Positions 24,418-34,189 of a stretch of DNA of 38,990 bases are shown here, piece by piece. The first letter of the stretch is position 1, and every line of letters starts with the position of its first letter. The stretch covers positions 1 to 38,990 of the forward strand of contig NZ_JAGIZB010000030.1 of assembly GCF_017813395.1 (NCBI RefSeq), given 5' to 3'. The notes beneath the pieces were generated by a model. It was given only the letters and a program-made list of their open reading frames with translations. It did not search any database and was not told the DNA's origin. Position numbers and translations under genes: made by a program. The stretch comes from Pararoseomonas baculiformis. GTDB lineage: Bacteria > Pseudomonadota > Alphaproteobacteria > Acetobacterales > Acetobacteraceae.

Positions 24418-25401
24418 GTGCTGGTCACGGGCGCGTCCGGCTTTCTCGGTTCGGCCGTGGCGCGCTGCCTGCTGTCCCGCGGCCTGCGCGTGCGCGCCCT
24501 GGTCCGCCCCAGCAGCCCGCGCGGCAATCTGGAAGGGCTGGGCTGCGAGGCGGTGCAAGGCGACCTGACCGATGTGCAATCCCTGCGCGGCGCCCTTCTC
24601 GGCGTGCGGCAGCTTTTCCATGTGGCGGCGGATTACCGGCTCTGGGCGCCGGATCCGGCCGTGCTGCTGCGGGTGAACGTGGACGGCACGCGCGCCCTGA
24701 TGCGCGCGGCGCTGGATGCGGGGGTGGAACGCATCGTCTATACCAGCAGCGTCGCCGCACTGAAGGTGGCGGGCGCCACCGCGCCGGTGGACGAAACGGC
24801 GCCGCTGCACCCGGACGAGGCGATCGGCACCTACAAGCGCAGCAAGACCATGGCCGAGCGCGTGGTGGAGGAGATGGTGGCGCGGGACGGGCTGCCCGCC
24901 GTGATCGTGAACCCCTCCACCCCTATCGGCCCGCGCGACATCCGCCCCACGCCCACGGGCCGCATCATCCTGGATGCGGCGCGCGGGAAGATCCCGGCCT
25001 TCGTCGATACCGGGCTGAACTTCGCCCATGTGGACGACATCGCCGATGGCCACATGCTCGCCTTCGAGCGGGGCCGCATCGGCGAGCGCTACATCCTGGG
25101 CGGCGAGAACGTGTTCCTGCAGCAGTTCCTGGCGGAGGTCGCGCGCCTCACCGGCCGCAGGGCGCCCACCGTGAAGCTGCCCCGCGCGCCCCTCTACCCG
25201 CTCGCCCTGGGCGCCGAGGCGGTGGCGAAGCTGACAGGGAAGGAACCCTTGCTGACGGTAGATGCGCTGCGCATGTCGCGCTACCGCATGTTCTTCACCT
25301 CCGCGAAGGCGGAGCGGGAGTTGGGCTATCGCGCGCGCCCCTGGCAGGAAGGCGTGGCCGATGCGCTGAACTGGTTCCGTGGCGCGGGCTATCTGGCATG
25401 A
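24418..25401 (+). CDS. hpnA: Hopanoid-associated sugar epimerase HpnA
   Basis: This is a 327-residue extended SDR of the NAD-dependent epimerase/dehydratase type. It has the Rossmann motif VTGASGFLGSAVARC at residue 3, DL-TDVQSLRGAL after the second strand, the Ser of YTSSVAALKV, and the YxxxK pair in GTYKRSKTM. It is assigned to HpnA because it opens a run of overlapping hopanoid genes. In known systems HpnA is associated with side-chain or polar head-group modification of hopanoids, but its exact reaction is not settled. The GTG start at 24418 lies close to the Rossmann strand; the upstream frame stays open to 24268 without a good start. Its stop overlaps the hpnB start by 4 bases (ATGA). 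Confidence 0.88.
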   Translation: MLVTGASGFLGSAVARCLLSRGLRVRALVRPSSPRGNLEGLGCEAVQGDLTDVQSLRGALLGVRQLFHVAADYRLWAPDPAVLLRVNVDGTRALMRAALDAGVERIVYTSSVAALKVAGATAPVDETAPLHPDEAIGTYKRSKTMAERVVEEMVARDGLPAVIVNPSTPIGPRDIRPTPTGRIILDAARGKIPAFVDTGLNFAHVDDIADGHMLAFERGRIGERYILGGENVFLQQFLAEVARLTGRRAPTVKLPRAPLYPLALGAEAVAKLTGKEPLLTVDALRMSRYRMFFTSAKAERELGYRARPWQEGVADALNWFRGAGYLA

Positions 25402-26549
25402 GCGTCGCCCTGATCCCCGGCCTGCTCGCTGCCGCGATCTGGCTGGTCCTGCTGCTGTTCCGCGGCGGCTTCTGGCTGGCCCGGGACCGCGATGACCGCG
25501 ACACCCCGCCCCATCCCGCGCAATGGCCTGCCGTCGTGGCCGTGGTCCCCGCGCGGAACGAGGCCGATGTCATCGCCGCCTCCATCGGCAGCCTCATGCG
25601 CCAGGACTATCCCGGCCCCTTCCGCGTGGTGCTGGTGGATGACGGCAGCACCGACCGCACCGCGGAGGTGGCGCGCAACGCGGGTGGCACGGCACCGCTG
25701 GAGATCCTGACCGGCGCGCCCCTGCCCCAGGGCTGGACGGGCAAGCTCTGGGCGCTGGAACAGGGCGTGCGCCACGCGGCGGCATCGGGCCAGCCGCCCG
25801 CCTATGTTCTGCTGACCGATGCCGATATCGGGCATGAGCCCGGCAACCTGCGCGCCCTGGTGGCACGGGCCGAGGCGGGCCGCTACGCGCTGGTCACGCT
25901 GATGGCCGAGCTCTCCTGCGCCACGCGGGCCGAGCGTTTCCTCATCCCCGCCTTCGTCTTCTTCTTCCAGATGCTCTATCCTTTCGCCTGGGTGAGCGAT
26001 CCACGCCGCCGCACCGCCGCCGGCGCAGGCGGTTGCATGCTGGTGCGACGCGAGGCGCTGGAGCGCGCGGGCGGCATCGCCGCCATCCGCACCGCCATCA
26101 TCGATGACTGCGCCCTGGCGCGCCGCCTGAAGGCCCAGGGGCCGATCTGGCTTGGCCTGACGCATCGCGCCAGGAGCCTGCGCCCCTATGGCGATGTGGC
26201 GGAGATCGGGCGGATGGTCTCGCGCTCGGCCTATGCGCAACTCAACTACTCGCCGCTGCTGCTGGCGGGCACGGTGCTTGGCATGGTGCTCACCTATCTC
26301 GTGCCCCCTGCCCTCGCGATCCTCGGCACGGGCTGGGCGCAGGCGGCGGGCATGGCTGCCTGGGCGATGATGGCGCTTGCCTTCCAGCCCATGCTGCGCT
26401 TCTACCGCGCCTCGCCGCTCTGGGGCGTGGCGCTGCCGGCGATCGGCGCCGCCTATACTTGGTTCACGGTGCAGTCCGCGCTGCAGGTCTGGCGCGGCAA
26501 GGGTGGAATGTGGAAGGGCCGCGCGCAAGCCATGGCAGGTGGCGCATGA
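25398..26549 (+). CDS. hpnB: Hopanoid-associated glycosyltransferase HpnB (family 2)
   Basis: The 383-residue inner-membrane glycosyltransferase has an N-terminal helix (about 3-22), a GT-A domain with VVPARNEADVI, VLVDDGSTDRT and LLTDADIGHE (the DxD-type metal site), and C-terminal membrane helices (about 290-370). The region RTAAGAGGCMLVRREAL is typical of HpnB. It is thought to act in hopanoid head-group glycosylation or modification, on an unresolved substrate. It overlaps hpnA and shc by 4 bases each (ATGA), so the operon is tightly coupled. Confidence 0.88.
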   Translation: MSVALIPGLLAAAIWLVLLLFRGGFWLARDRDDRDTPPHPAQWPAVVAVVPARNEADVIAASIGSLMRQDYPGPFRVVLVDDGSTDRTAEVARNAGGTAPLEILTGAPLPQGWTGKLWALEQGVRHAAASGQPPAYVLLTDADIGHEPGNLRALVARAEAGRYALVTLMAELSCATRAERFLIPAFVFFFQMLYPFAWVSDPRRRTAAGAGGCMLVRREALERAGGIAAIRTAIIDDCALARRLKAQGPIWLGLTHRARSLRPYGDVAEIGRMVSRSAYAQLNYSPLLLAGTVLGMVLTYLVPPALAILGTGWAQAAGMAAWAMMALAFQPMLRFYRASPLWGVALPAIGAAYTWFTVQSALQVWRGKGGMWKGRAQAMAGGA

Positions 26550-28516
26550 AGGACGTTCCCGGGGAGCTTCTCTCGGACGACACGACCGGGCTGGAGGACA
26601 TCGAGGCCGGGGTATCCCGCGCCGCCGAGGCGCTGCGCCGGCAGCAGCGCGAGGACGGCCATTGGGTGTTCGAGCTGGAGGCGGATGCGACCATCCCCGC
26701 CGAATACATCCTGCTGCGCCAGCACCTGGCCGAGCCGGACGCGCCGGAGCTGGAAACGAAGCTCGGCAACTATCTTCGCCGCATCCAGGGCGAGCATGGC
26801 GGCTGGCCGCTCTTCCATGGCGGCGCCTTCGACATCAGCGCCTCGGTGAAAGCCTATTTCGCGCTGAAGATGATCGGCGACAGCCCGGATGCGCCGCATA
26901 TGCAGCGCGCCCGCGCGGCGATCCTGGCGCATGGCGGCGCGGCGCGCGCCAATGTCTTCACGCGCATCCTTCTCGCGCTTTATGGCGAGCTGTCCTGGCG
27001 GCATGTCCCGACCATCCCGGTGGAGATGATCCTGCTGCCGCGCTGGTTCCCCGTGCATATCGGCCGCATGTCCTACTGGGCGCGCACCGTGCTCGTGCCG
27101 CTGCTGGTCTTGCAGGCGATGCGCGTGCGGGCGCGCAACCCGCGCGGCGTGCGGATCCAGGAGTTGTTCCTGCGCGGCCGCGTGCCGGCGCGCCGCGCGC
27201 GCACGCATCAGCATCCGGGCTGGGCGCTGTTCTTCAACGGCATCGATGGCGGCCTGAAGGTCGCGGAGCCGCTCTGGCCGCGCAAGCTGCGCCGCCAGGC
27301 CATCGAGCGCTGCGTGGCCTTCGTGACCGAGCGCCTGAATGGCGAGGACGGGCTGGGCGCCATCTACCCCGCCATGGCCAATGCCGTGATGATGTATGAT
27401 GCGCTGGGCTATCCGGAGGACCATCCGGACCGCGCGATCGCCCGCCGGTCGATCGAGAAGCTTCTCGTCATCCGCGAGGACGAGGCCTATTGCCAGCCCT
27501 GCGTCTCTCCCGTCTGGGACACGGCGCTGACCGCCCATGCGATGATGGAGGTGGGCGGGGAGGTGGCGGAGAGCACCGTGCCCCGCGCCCTGGACTGGCT
27601 GAAGCCCCTGCAGGAGCTGGAGGTGCGCGGCGACTGGGCCGAGCAGCGCCCGCATGTGCGCCCGGGCGGATGGGCCTTCCAGTACCGCAACGCGCACTAC
27701 CCCGACCTGGACGACACGGCCGTGGTGGTGATGGCGATGGACCGGGCCCGCACGCAGTTCGGCCTGGGCCGGGCCTATGACGAGGCCGTCGCGCGCGGCG
27801 CCGAATGGACGACGGGGCTGCAGAGCAGCAATGGCGGCTGGGGCGCCTTCGATGTCGACAACACGCATTACTACCTGAACAACATCCCCTTCGCCGATCA
27901 CGGCGCGCTGCTCGACCCGCCCACTTCGGATGTCAGCGCACGCTGCGTCGGCATGCTGGCCCAGCTCGGCGAGACGCCCGAGACCAGCCCGCGCATGCGC
28001 GCCGCCCTTTCCTATCTGGAGCGCGAGCAGGAGGCCGATGGCAGCTGGTTCGGCCGCTGGGGCGTGAACTACATCTACGGCACCTGGTCCGCGCTGCTGG
28101 CGCTGAACGCCGCAGGGCTGGATGGCACGGCGCCCAGCATGCGGCGCGGCGCCGACTGGCTGCTCTCCATCCAGAACCCTGATGGCGGCTGGGGCGAGGA
28201 TTGCGAGAGCTACAGCCTGGATTATCGCGGCTACGAGCCCGCCCCCTCCACCGCATCCCAGACCGCATGGGCGCTGCTCGGCCTCATGGCGGCGGGCGAG
28301 GTGGACCATCCGGGCGTGGCGCGCGGCATCGAATACCTGCGCCGCACCCAGGACGAGACAGGGCTGTGGCAGCAGGACGCCTATACCGGCGGCGGCTTCC
28401 CGCGGGTCTTCTATCTCCGCTACCACGGTTATCCGAAGTTCTTCCCGCTCTGGGCGATGGCGCGCTATCGCAACCTCAGGCGCGGCAATGCGCGGCGGCC
28501 GGCGCACGGGATGTGA
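26546..28516 (+). CDS. shc: Squalene-hopene cyclase
   Basis: This monotopic membrane enzyme converts squalene to hopene/diplopterol, the committed step of hopanoid synthesis. The 656-residue protein has the catalytic DXDD motif at Asp387-Asp390 (HYPDLDDTAVVV) and numerous QW repeats (for example QQREDGHW, QSSNGGWGAFD, EQEADGSWFGRWG, QNPDGGWGE and QDETGLW). Length and motif order are normal for the family, so it should be active. Start at 26546 is fixed by the ATGA overlap with hpnB and gives a standard N-terminus. The squalene-synthesis genes hpnCDE are not in the window and must be elsewhere. Confidence 0.97.
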   Translation: MKDVPGELLSDDTTGLEDIEAGVSRAAEALRRQQREDGHWVFELEADATIPAEYILLRQHLAEPDAPELETKLGNYLRRIQGEHGGWPLFHGGAFDISASVKAYFALKMIGDSPDAPHMQRARAAILAHGGAARANVFTRILLALYGELSWRHVPTIPVEMILLPRWFPVHIGRMSYWARTVLVPLLVLQAMRVRARNPRGVRIQELFLRGRVPARRARTHQHPGWALFFNGIDGGLKVAEPLWPRKLRRQAIERCVAFVTERLNGEDGLGAIYPAMANAVMMYDALGYPEDHPDRAIARRSIEKLLVIREDEAYCQPCVSPVWDTALTAHAMMEVGGEVAESTVPRALDWLKPLQELEVRGDWAEQRPHVRPGGWAFQYRNAHYPDLDDTAVVVMAMDRARTQFGLGRAYDEAVARGAEWTTGLQSSNGGWGAFDVDNTHYYLNNIPFADHGALLDPPTSDVSARCVGMLAQLGETPETSPRMRAALSYLEREQEADGSWFGRWGVNYIYGTWSALLALNAAGLDGTAPSMRRGADWLLSIQNPDGGWGEDCESYSLDYRGYEPAPSTASQTAWALLGLMAAGEVDHPGVARGIEYLRRTQDETGLWQQDAYTGGGFPRVFYLRYHGYPKFFPLWAMARYRNLRRGNARRPAHGM

Positions 28517-29118
28517 CGCCCGGCGCGGCGTCCGCGCCGATCGTCGCGGCCACGGGGCTGCAACGGGAAGCGCGCATCCTCGCCGGCCCCGGCGTGGCGG
28601 TGGTTGCCGGTGGTGGCGATCATGCCCGGCTTGAAGCGGAGCTGGAGCGGCTGGCAGCGGGAGCGCGGGGCATCATCAGCATTGGCATCGCCGGCGCCCT
28701 GGCACCTGGCCTGCGGCCGGGGGACTGGATCGTTGCGGATGATGGCGCCGATCCGGATTGGGCGGCCCGCTTGGCCGCGCGGCTGCCCGGAGCGCGGCGT
28801 GGGCCGATCCTGGGCGTGGACGCGATGGTGGCGGAAGCAGCCGGAAAGGCGGCGCTTCACCGCGAAACCGGCGCCCTGGCCGTGGATATGGAAACCCATG
28901 TGGCGGCGCGCGTGGCGCGGCGCCACAGCCTTCCTTTCGCCGCTGCCCGCGCCATTTCCGATGGGGCGGACCGCACCCTTCCGCCCGCTGCCCGGGTGGG
29001 GATGCGGCCGGATGGAGGCATGGACCTGCCCGCCGTGCTGCGGGCCCTGGCGCGCGATCCCCGCCAGCTTCCAGCCCTGATCCGGACGGGGATCGAGGCG
29101 GAGCGGGGCTTTCGCGCC

Positions 29119-30312
<1,194 letters not shown>

Positions 30313-30326
30313 GGCTGCGCTCCTCT

Positions 30327-31283
30327 TTATTCGGCTGGCTGGACGAACGTCGCGGGGGACGAGGTCCGGAGTTCTGCGGGAAGGCGGAACTCGATGTTTT
30401 CCTGGATTCCGGTCATGGCCGCAACCTCCACCTCCCCAAGCCGGCGCAGGGCAGCCAGAACGTCCAGGACGAGCTCCTCCGGGGCGGAGGCCCCGGCGGT
30501 CAGCCCCACCGTCCCCACCCCGGCAAGCCAGGCCGGGTCCAGTTCGCTGCCATCCGCAATCAGGTGGCTCGGAACGCCCTGTTCAACCCCGATCTCCCTC
30601 AGCCGGTTCGAGTTGGAGCTGTTCCGGCTGCCCACCACCAGCAGCAGCTCCACCACGGTGCAGAGTTCCCGCACCGCGACCTGCCTGTTCTGCGTGGCAT
30701 AGCAGATGTCGGAGACATCCGGCCCCTCGATCCCGGGGAAGCGGGCCCGGAGGGCGGCTATCACCCCCCGTGTGTCGTCCACGCTGAGGGTGGTCTGGGT
30801 GATGTAGGCCAGGGGGAGGTCATCCGGCAGATCCAGCCGCGCCACCTCCTCGGCGCTGGAGACGAGATGGACCGGCCCGTCGATCTGGCCCAACGTGCCC
30901 TCCACCTCGGGGTGCCCGGCATGGCCGATCAGCACCAGCGCCCGCCCCCGCGCCGCATAGCGCTTGCCCTGGGAATGGACCTTGGCCACCAGCGGACAGG
31001 TGGCGTCCAGCACCGGCAACCCGCGTGCCGCCGCCTCGTCCACCACGGACTGGGCGACGCCATGGGCGCTGAAGATGGTCACCGCGCCATCCGGTATCTC
31101 GGACAGTTCCTCGACGAAGACCGCGCCCTTGGCCTTCAGCGTCTCGACCACGTGCCGGTTGTGCACGATCTCGTGACGCACATAGACCGGTGCCCCGAAT
31201 TTTTCGAGCGACCGCTCGACGATGTCGATTGCCCGGACCACCCCGGCGCAGAAACCACGGGGCTGAGCCAGTAGAACCCGCAT
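30327..31283 (-). CDS. ispH: 4-hydroxy-3-methylbut-2-enyl diphosphate reductase
   Basis: IspH catalyses the last MEP-pathway step, giving IPP and DMAPP, the building blocks for squalene and hopanoids. The three iron-sulfur cysteines are Cys12 (PRGFCAGV), Cys96 (DATCPLV) and Cys194 ([10 protein letters not shown]); the motifs [14 protein letters not shown] and [10 protein letters not shown] are also present. At 318 residues the length is standard. I use the ATG at 31283 ([12 protein letters not shown]); the upstream 39-residue frame extension is not family-like. It lies upstream of hpnH on one transcript and is divergent from the ferritin-like gene across a 193-bp spacer that probably holds both promoters. 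Confidence 0.96.
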   Translation of the reverse strand: MRVLLAQPRGFCAGVVRAIDIVERSLEKFGAPVYVRHEIVHNRHVVETLKAKGAVFVEELSEIPDGAVTIFSAHGVAQSVVDEAAARGLPVLDATCPLVAKVHSQGKRYAARGRALVLIGHAGHPEVEGTLGQIDGPVHLVSSAEEVARLDLPDDLPLAYITQTTLSVDDTRGVIAALRARFPGIEGPDVSDICYATQNRQVAVRELCTVVELLLVVGSRNSSNSNRLREIGVEQGVPSHLIADGSELDPAWLAGVGTVGLTAGASAPEELVLDVLAALRRLGEVEVAAMTGIQENIEFRLPAELRTSSPATFVQPAE

Positions 31284-31476
31284 GCGGACCGTATCCCTCG
31301 CACTGGGCCGCCACGACCGGGCGCCGAGTCGAAAGGTTAGGCCGGGGTGCGGCGTTTTCCTATAACCGAAGCGATGCACGGATCCGGAACAACGGATCAT
31401 CGGGTTGCGCTTTCGCCCGGGCCGGCCATTAATCGCCCCCCTGGCGCGCCCGCCGTTTCATTCCTGAGATCAGTGC

Positions 31477-32415
31477 ATGTCGTCCATCCCCGCCGAGGCC
31501 GTCCCGCTCGACAGCCCCAAGGTCGCCGCCGCCGACCACTACGCGCGGAACTGGACCTACCCGAAGCCGGGCCCCATCCGCGTCGGCAGCGACGAGCATG
31601 GTGCCATGTTCGCCCGGATGCTGCTGGAGACGCACAACCCCTACAAGCCGCGCGTGCTGGATTGGCCGAAGCTGGACCCCGAGGCACATCGGCGCCTGAC
31701 CAGCCTGCCCATCTGGGACATCGCGGTGCAGACCGAGGGACGCGCCTCCCTCCGCGTGCTGGACTATGCCGCCACCATCAAGGACCCGTTGATGAACGAG
31801 GCGATGGTGATGGATGGGAACGAGGAGGCGCGCCACAAGAAGGTGCTGTCCAACCTCGTAGAAGCCTATGGCGTCGTGCTGGAGCCCGAGCCCGAATACA
31901 CGGGCTACAAGGACGTGGAATGGGGCTGGATGCGCACGGGCTACAGCGAGTGCATCGACAGCTTCTTCGCCTTCGGCCTGTTCGAGGCCGCGCGCCGCTC
32001 CGGATATTTCCCGCCCGACCTCGTGGACACCTTCGAGCCGGTGATCCAGGAGGAGGCGCGCCACATCCTTTTCTTTGCCAACTGGGCCGCCTGGCAGCGG
32101 GCACGCCAGCCCTGGTGGCGCAAGCCCTATTTCCTCGGCAAGACCGCCGCCGTCTGGGCCGTCCTGATCTGGGACCGGCTGGTCATGGCCCGCGACCTCG
32201 GCGGTTCCTCCAAGCAGACCAATTTCACCGCTTCCTCCGACTCCATCGGCATCAGCATGGATGCCTCGGAGCTGATCGATATCTGCCTGGCCGAGAATGA
32301 CCGCCGCATGGCCGGTTACGATCCCCGCCTGCTGCGCCCGACCACCGTGCCCTTCTTCATCCGCATCGCGCGCCGCTTCATGCGCAATCCCAGGCCGGCG
32401 GCAGCGGCGGCATGA
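31477..32415 (+). CDS. Ferritin-like di-iron carboxylate protein of unknown role
   Basis: The 312-residue protein has four helices with the canonical di-iron ligand pattern: Glu87 (helix A), Glu117-x-x-His120 (EEARH, helix B), Glu158 (helix C, YSECIDSF) and Glu193-x-x-His196 (EEARH, helix D). It is therefore likely an oxygen-activating or iron-binding enzyme rather than a storage ferritin, which would be shorter. There is no signal peptide; a hydrophobic stretch around 210-225 (AAVWAVLIWDRLVMA) might touch the membrane. Its stop overlaps the start of a CDP-alcohol phosphatidyltransferase gene (ATGA), so the two are translationally coupled and probably work on the same lipid or head group. The substrate is unknown; hydroxylation, desaturation or oxidation of the phosphonolipid or its head group are candidates. 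Confidence 0.8.
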   Translation: MSSIPAEAVPLDSPKVAAADHYARNWTYPKPGPIRVGSDEHGAMFARMLLETHNPYKPRVLDWPKLDPEAHRRLTSLPIWDIAVQTEGRASLRVLDYAATIKDPLMNEAMVMDGNEEARHKKVLSNLVEAYGVVLEPEPEYTGYKDVEWGWMRTGYSECIDSFFAFGLFEAARRSGYFPPDLVDTFEPVIQEEARHILFFANWAAWQRARQPWWRKPYFLGKTAAVWAVLIWDRLVMARDLGGSSKQTNFTASSDSIGISMDASELIDICLAENDRRMAGYDPRLLRPTTVPFFIRIARRFMRNPRPAAAAA

Positions 32416-33008
32416 GCGCCAACACCGTCATCCACCGCATCGTTCGCCCAGCCGTGCGGGCGGTGGCGCCCACCGGCATCACGCCAAATGCCATCACCAC
32501 GGCCCGGCTCGTCACCGGCGTCGCGGCGGCCCTGGCCTTCGCCTGGGATGCCGGCTTCTGGCAGGATGTGGGCGCGGCGATCTTCCTCCTCTCCATGTTG
32601 CTCGACCGCGCGGATGGCGAACTGGCGCGTTCCACTGGACAGACCAGCGCTGCAGGCCATCGCTACGATCTGTTCAGCGACTGCTTCTCCAACATCATCG
32701 CCTTCATCGGGATCGGCATCGGCCAGATGGTCCATCTCGGCGCCACCGGCCCCATCCTGGGCGTGGTGGCCGGCGTGGCGATCGGCGCGATCTTCTACCT
32801 GCTGCATGTCATGCGGATCGGCACGCTGCGCGGCTATGACCTGGCGCCCGGCATCACCATCGACCCGGACGACCTGCTCGCCCTTGTGCCGGTGCTGATC
32901 TGGATCGGCGCGACCATCCCCATGCTCTGGGCGGCGGCCATCATCACCCCGGGCGCGGCGATCTATCTCGCACTGGCCGGGACCCGGCACGCGCGGGCTG
33001 GTTCCTAG
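32412..33008 (+). CDS. CDP-alcohol phosphatidyltransferase-family membrane enzyme
   Basis: The enzyme transfers a phosphoryl-alcohol group from a CDP- or CMP-activated donor to an acceptor alcohol. The complete signature DxxDGxxAR-x8-GxxxDxxxD is visible in LLDRADGELARSTG followed by SAAGHRYDLFSD (about residues 66-92). The 198-residue protein has six membrane segments. It could condense CMP-AEP (from the neighbouring phosphonate genes) with diacylglycerol or another lipid alcohol, as eukaryotic ethanolaminephosphotransferases do with CDP-ethanolamine. That reaction is inference; a conventional phosphatidylglycerol- or inositol-type role is also possible. The start overlaps the ferritin-like gene, and the gene is convergent with the AEP transaminase gene. 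Confidence 0.88.
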   Translation: MSANTVIHRIVRPAVRAVAPTGITPNAITTARLVTGVAAALAFAWDAGFWQDVGAAIFLLSMLLDRADGELARSTGQTSAAGHRYDLFSDCFSNIIAFIGIGIGQMVHLGATGPILGVVAGVAIGAIFYLLHVMRIGTLRGYDLAPGITIDPDDLLALVPVLIWIGATIPMLWAAAIITPGAAIYLALAGTRHARAGS

Positions 33009-33012
33009 AAGA

Positions 33013-33042
33013 AGGCCGGCGGGAAGGTACCCTCCCCGGCCT
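33013..33042. terminator. Likely bidirectional terminator between convergent operons
   Basis: AGGCCGG (33013-33019) pairs with CCGGCCT (33036-33042), and the intervening GGGAAGG and CCTCCC can extend the stem with a bulge. The 80-bp spacer between the stops of two convergent genes fits a shared terminator. A T-rich CATCTTTCTG follows on the plus strand. Confidence 0.55.
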
Positions 33043-33088
33043 CACCATCTTTCTGTCTGAAGAACGCTGGCTCCCGAGTGGGGCCGGA

Positions 33089-34189
33089 TCACACGGCCTC
33101 CAGCCTGGCCAGGGTGCCTTCGATGGCGTGCAGCAGGCGCTCGAAATCCCTACGATCCAGGGCGCCGATGCAGCCGATGCGGAAACTCTCGGCCTTGGTC
33201 AGCTTGCCCGGGTAGATCAGGAAGCCGCGATCCGCCAGCGCGTCGTAGAAGTCGCGGAACACGAGCGTTCCATCCGCCGGCATGCGGAAGGTGGCGATGA
33301 TCGGCGCCTGCACCGCCTCGTCCAGGAACAGATCGAAGCCCAGGCGCCGCATCCCGGCCAGCAGCGTGGCGAAATTCCCCTGGTAGCGCCGGCGGCGCCC
33401 CTCGGGACCTCCCTCTGCATCCAGCCGCCGCAGCGCCTCCACCAGCGCGGCCACCACCTGCACCGGCGGGGTGAAGCGCCACTGCCCGTCCTTCTCGAAG
33501 CCCTTCCATTGGGCATGCAGGTCGAAGCTGAGCGAGGGGCTGTTCCCCGCCGCCCGCTCCAGTGCCTCGGGCCGGACCAGCGCGAAGCCGAGGCCCGGGA
33601 CACCCTCCAGGCACTTGTTCGAGGAGGCGAGCACGGCCGTGACGGGCGTCGTGCGAAGGTCGATCTCCAGCGCGCCGAAGCTGCTCATCGCATCCAGCAG
33701 GAAGGCCCGTCCCTCACCGGCCACCACGGACGCGATCTCCGGCATCGGGTTCAGGATGCCCGTGGTCGTTTCACAATGGACCAGCGCCACATGGGTGATG
33801 GAGGGATCGGCCCGCAGCGCCGCGGCCACGCGGCCCGACTCCACCACCTCGTCCTCGGCCCAGCGGATCGCCTCCACGGCCCTGCCCATGCGCTGCGCGA
33901 TGGTGACCATCCGCTCGCCATAGGCGCCATTGACCAGCACCAGCAGCTTGTCCCCGGGCCCGACCAGGGTGGCGATAGCGGCTTCCACGATGAAGGTGCC
34001 GGAACCCTGCAGCGGCACGGCCACATGGCTCCCCTCCCCGCCCGCGACGGCCAGCAGCCGCTGCCGCAGCTCGGCCGTGAGGGCGATGAAGGCCGGGTCG
34101 CGCGATCCCCAGTCCCGCAGCATGGCGCGGCGGGTCTCGATGGCCGTGGTCAGCGGCCCCGGGGTCAGCAGGATCGGGCTGTCGCTCAT
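33089..34189 (-). CDS. phnW: 2-aminoethylphosphonate:pyruvate transaminase (biosynthetic direction)
   Basis: This 366-residue PLP aminotransferase of the PhnW/AepZ type interconverts phosphonoacetaldehyde plus an amino donor with 2-aminoethylphosphonate. It has LLTPGPLTT at the N-terminus, GSGTFIVEAAIATLV in the cofactor phosphate-binding region, HCETTTGILNP, and the PLP lysine Lys192 in SSNKCLEGVPGLGF. The same fold is used in AEP catabolism. Here it is the last gene of an operon with PEP mutase and phosphonopyruvate decarboxylase, and no phosphonatase gene is nearby, so AEP synthesis is the likely direction. The start overlaps the stop of the flippase-like gene by one base (TGATG). Confidence 0.9.
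   Translation of the reverse strand: MSDSPILLTPGPLTTAIETRRAMLRDWGSRDPAFIALTAELRQRLLAVAGGEGSHVAVPLQGSGTFIVEAAIATLVGPGDKLLVLVNGAYGERMVTIAQRMGRAVEAIRWAEDEVVESGRVAAALRADPSITHVALVHCETTTGILNPMPEIASVVAGEGRAFLLDAMSSFGALEIDLRTTPVTAVLASSNKCLEGVPGLGFALVRPEALERAAGNSPSLSFDLHAQWKGFEKDGQWRFTPPVQVVAALVEALRRLDAEGGPEGRRRRYQGNFATLLAGMRRLGFDLFLDEAVQAPIIATFRMPADGTLVFRDFYDALADRGFLIYPGKLTKAESFRIGCIGALDRRDFERLLHAIEGTLARLEAV

Noticed and set aside
26453-28507. A 684-residue minus-strand frame opposite squalene-hopene cyclase
   Set aside because: It is a full-length antisense shadow of a gene with an intact DXDD motif and QW repeats.
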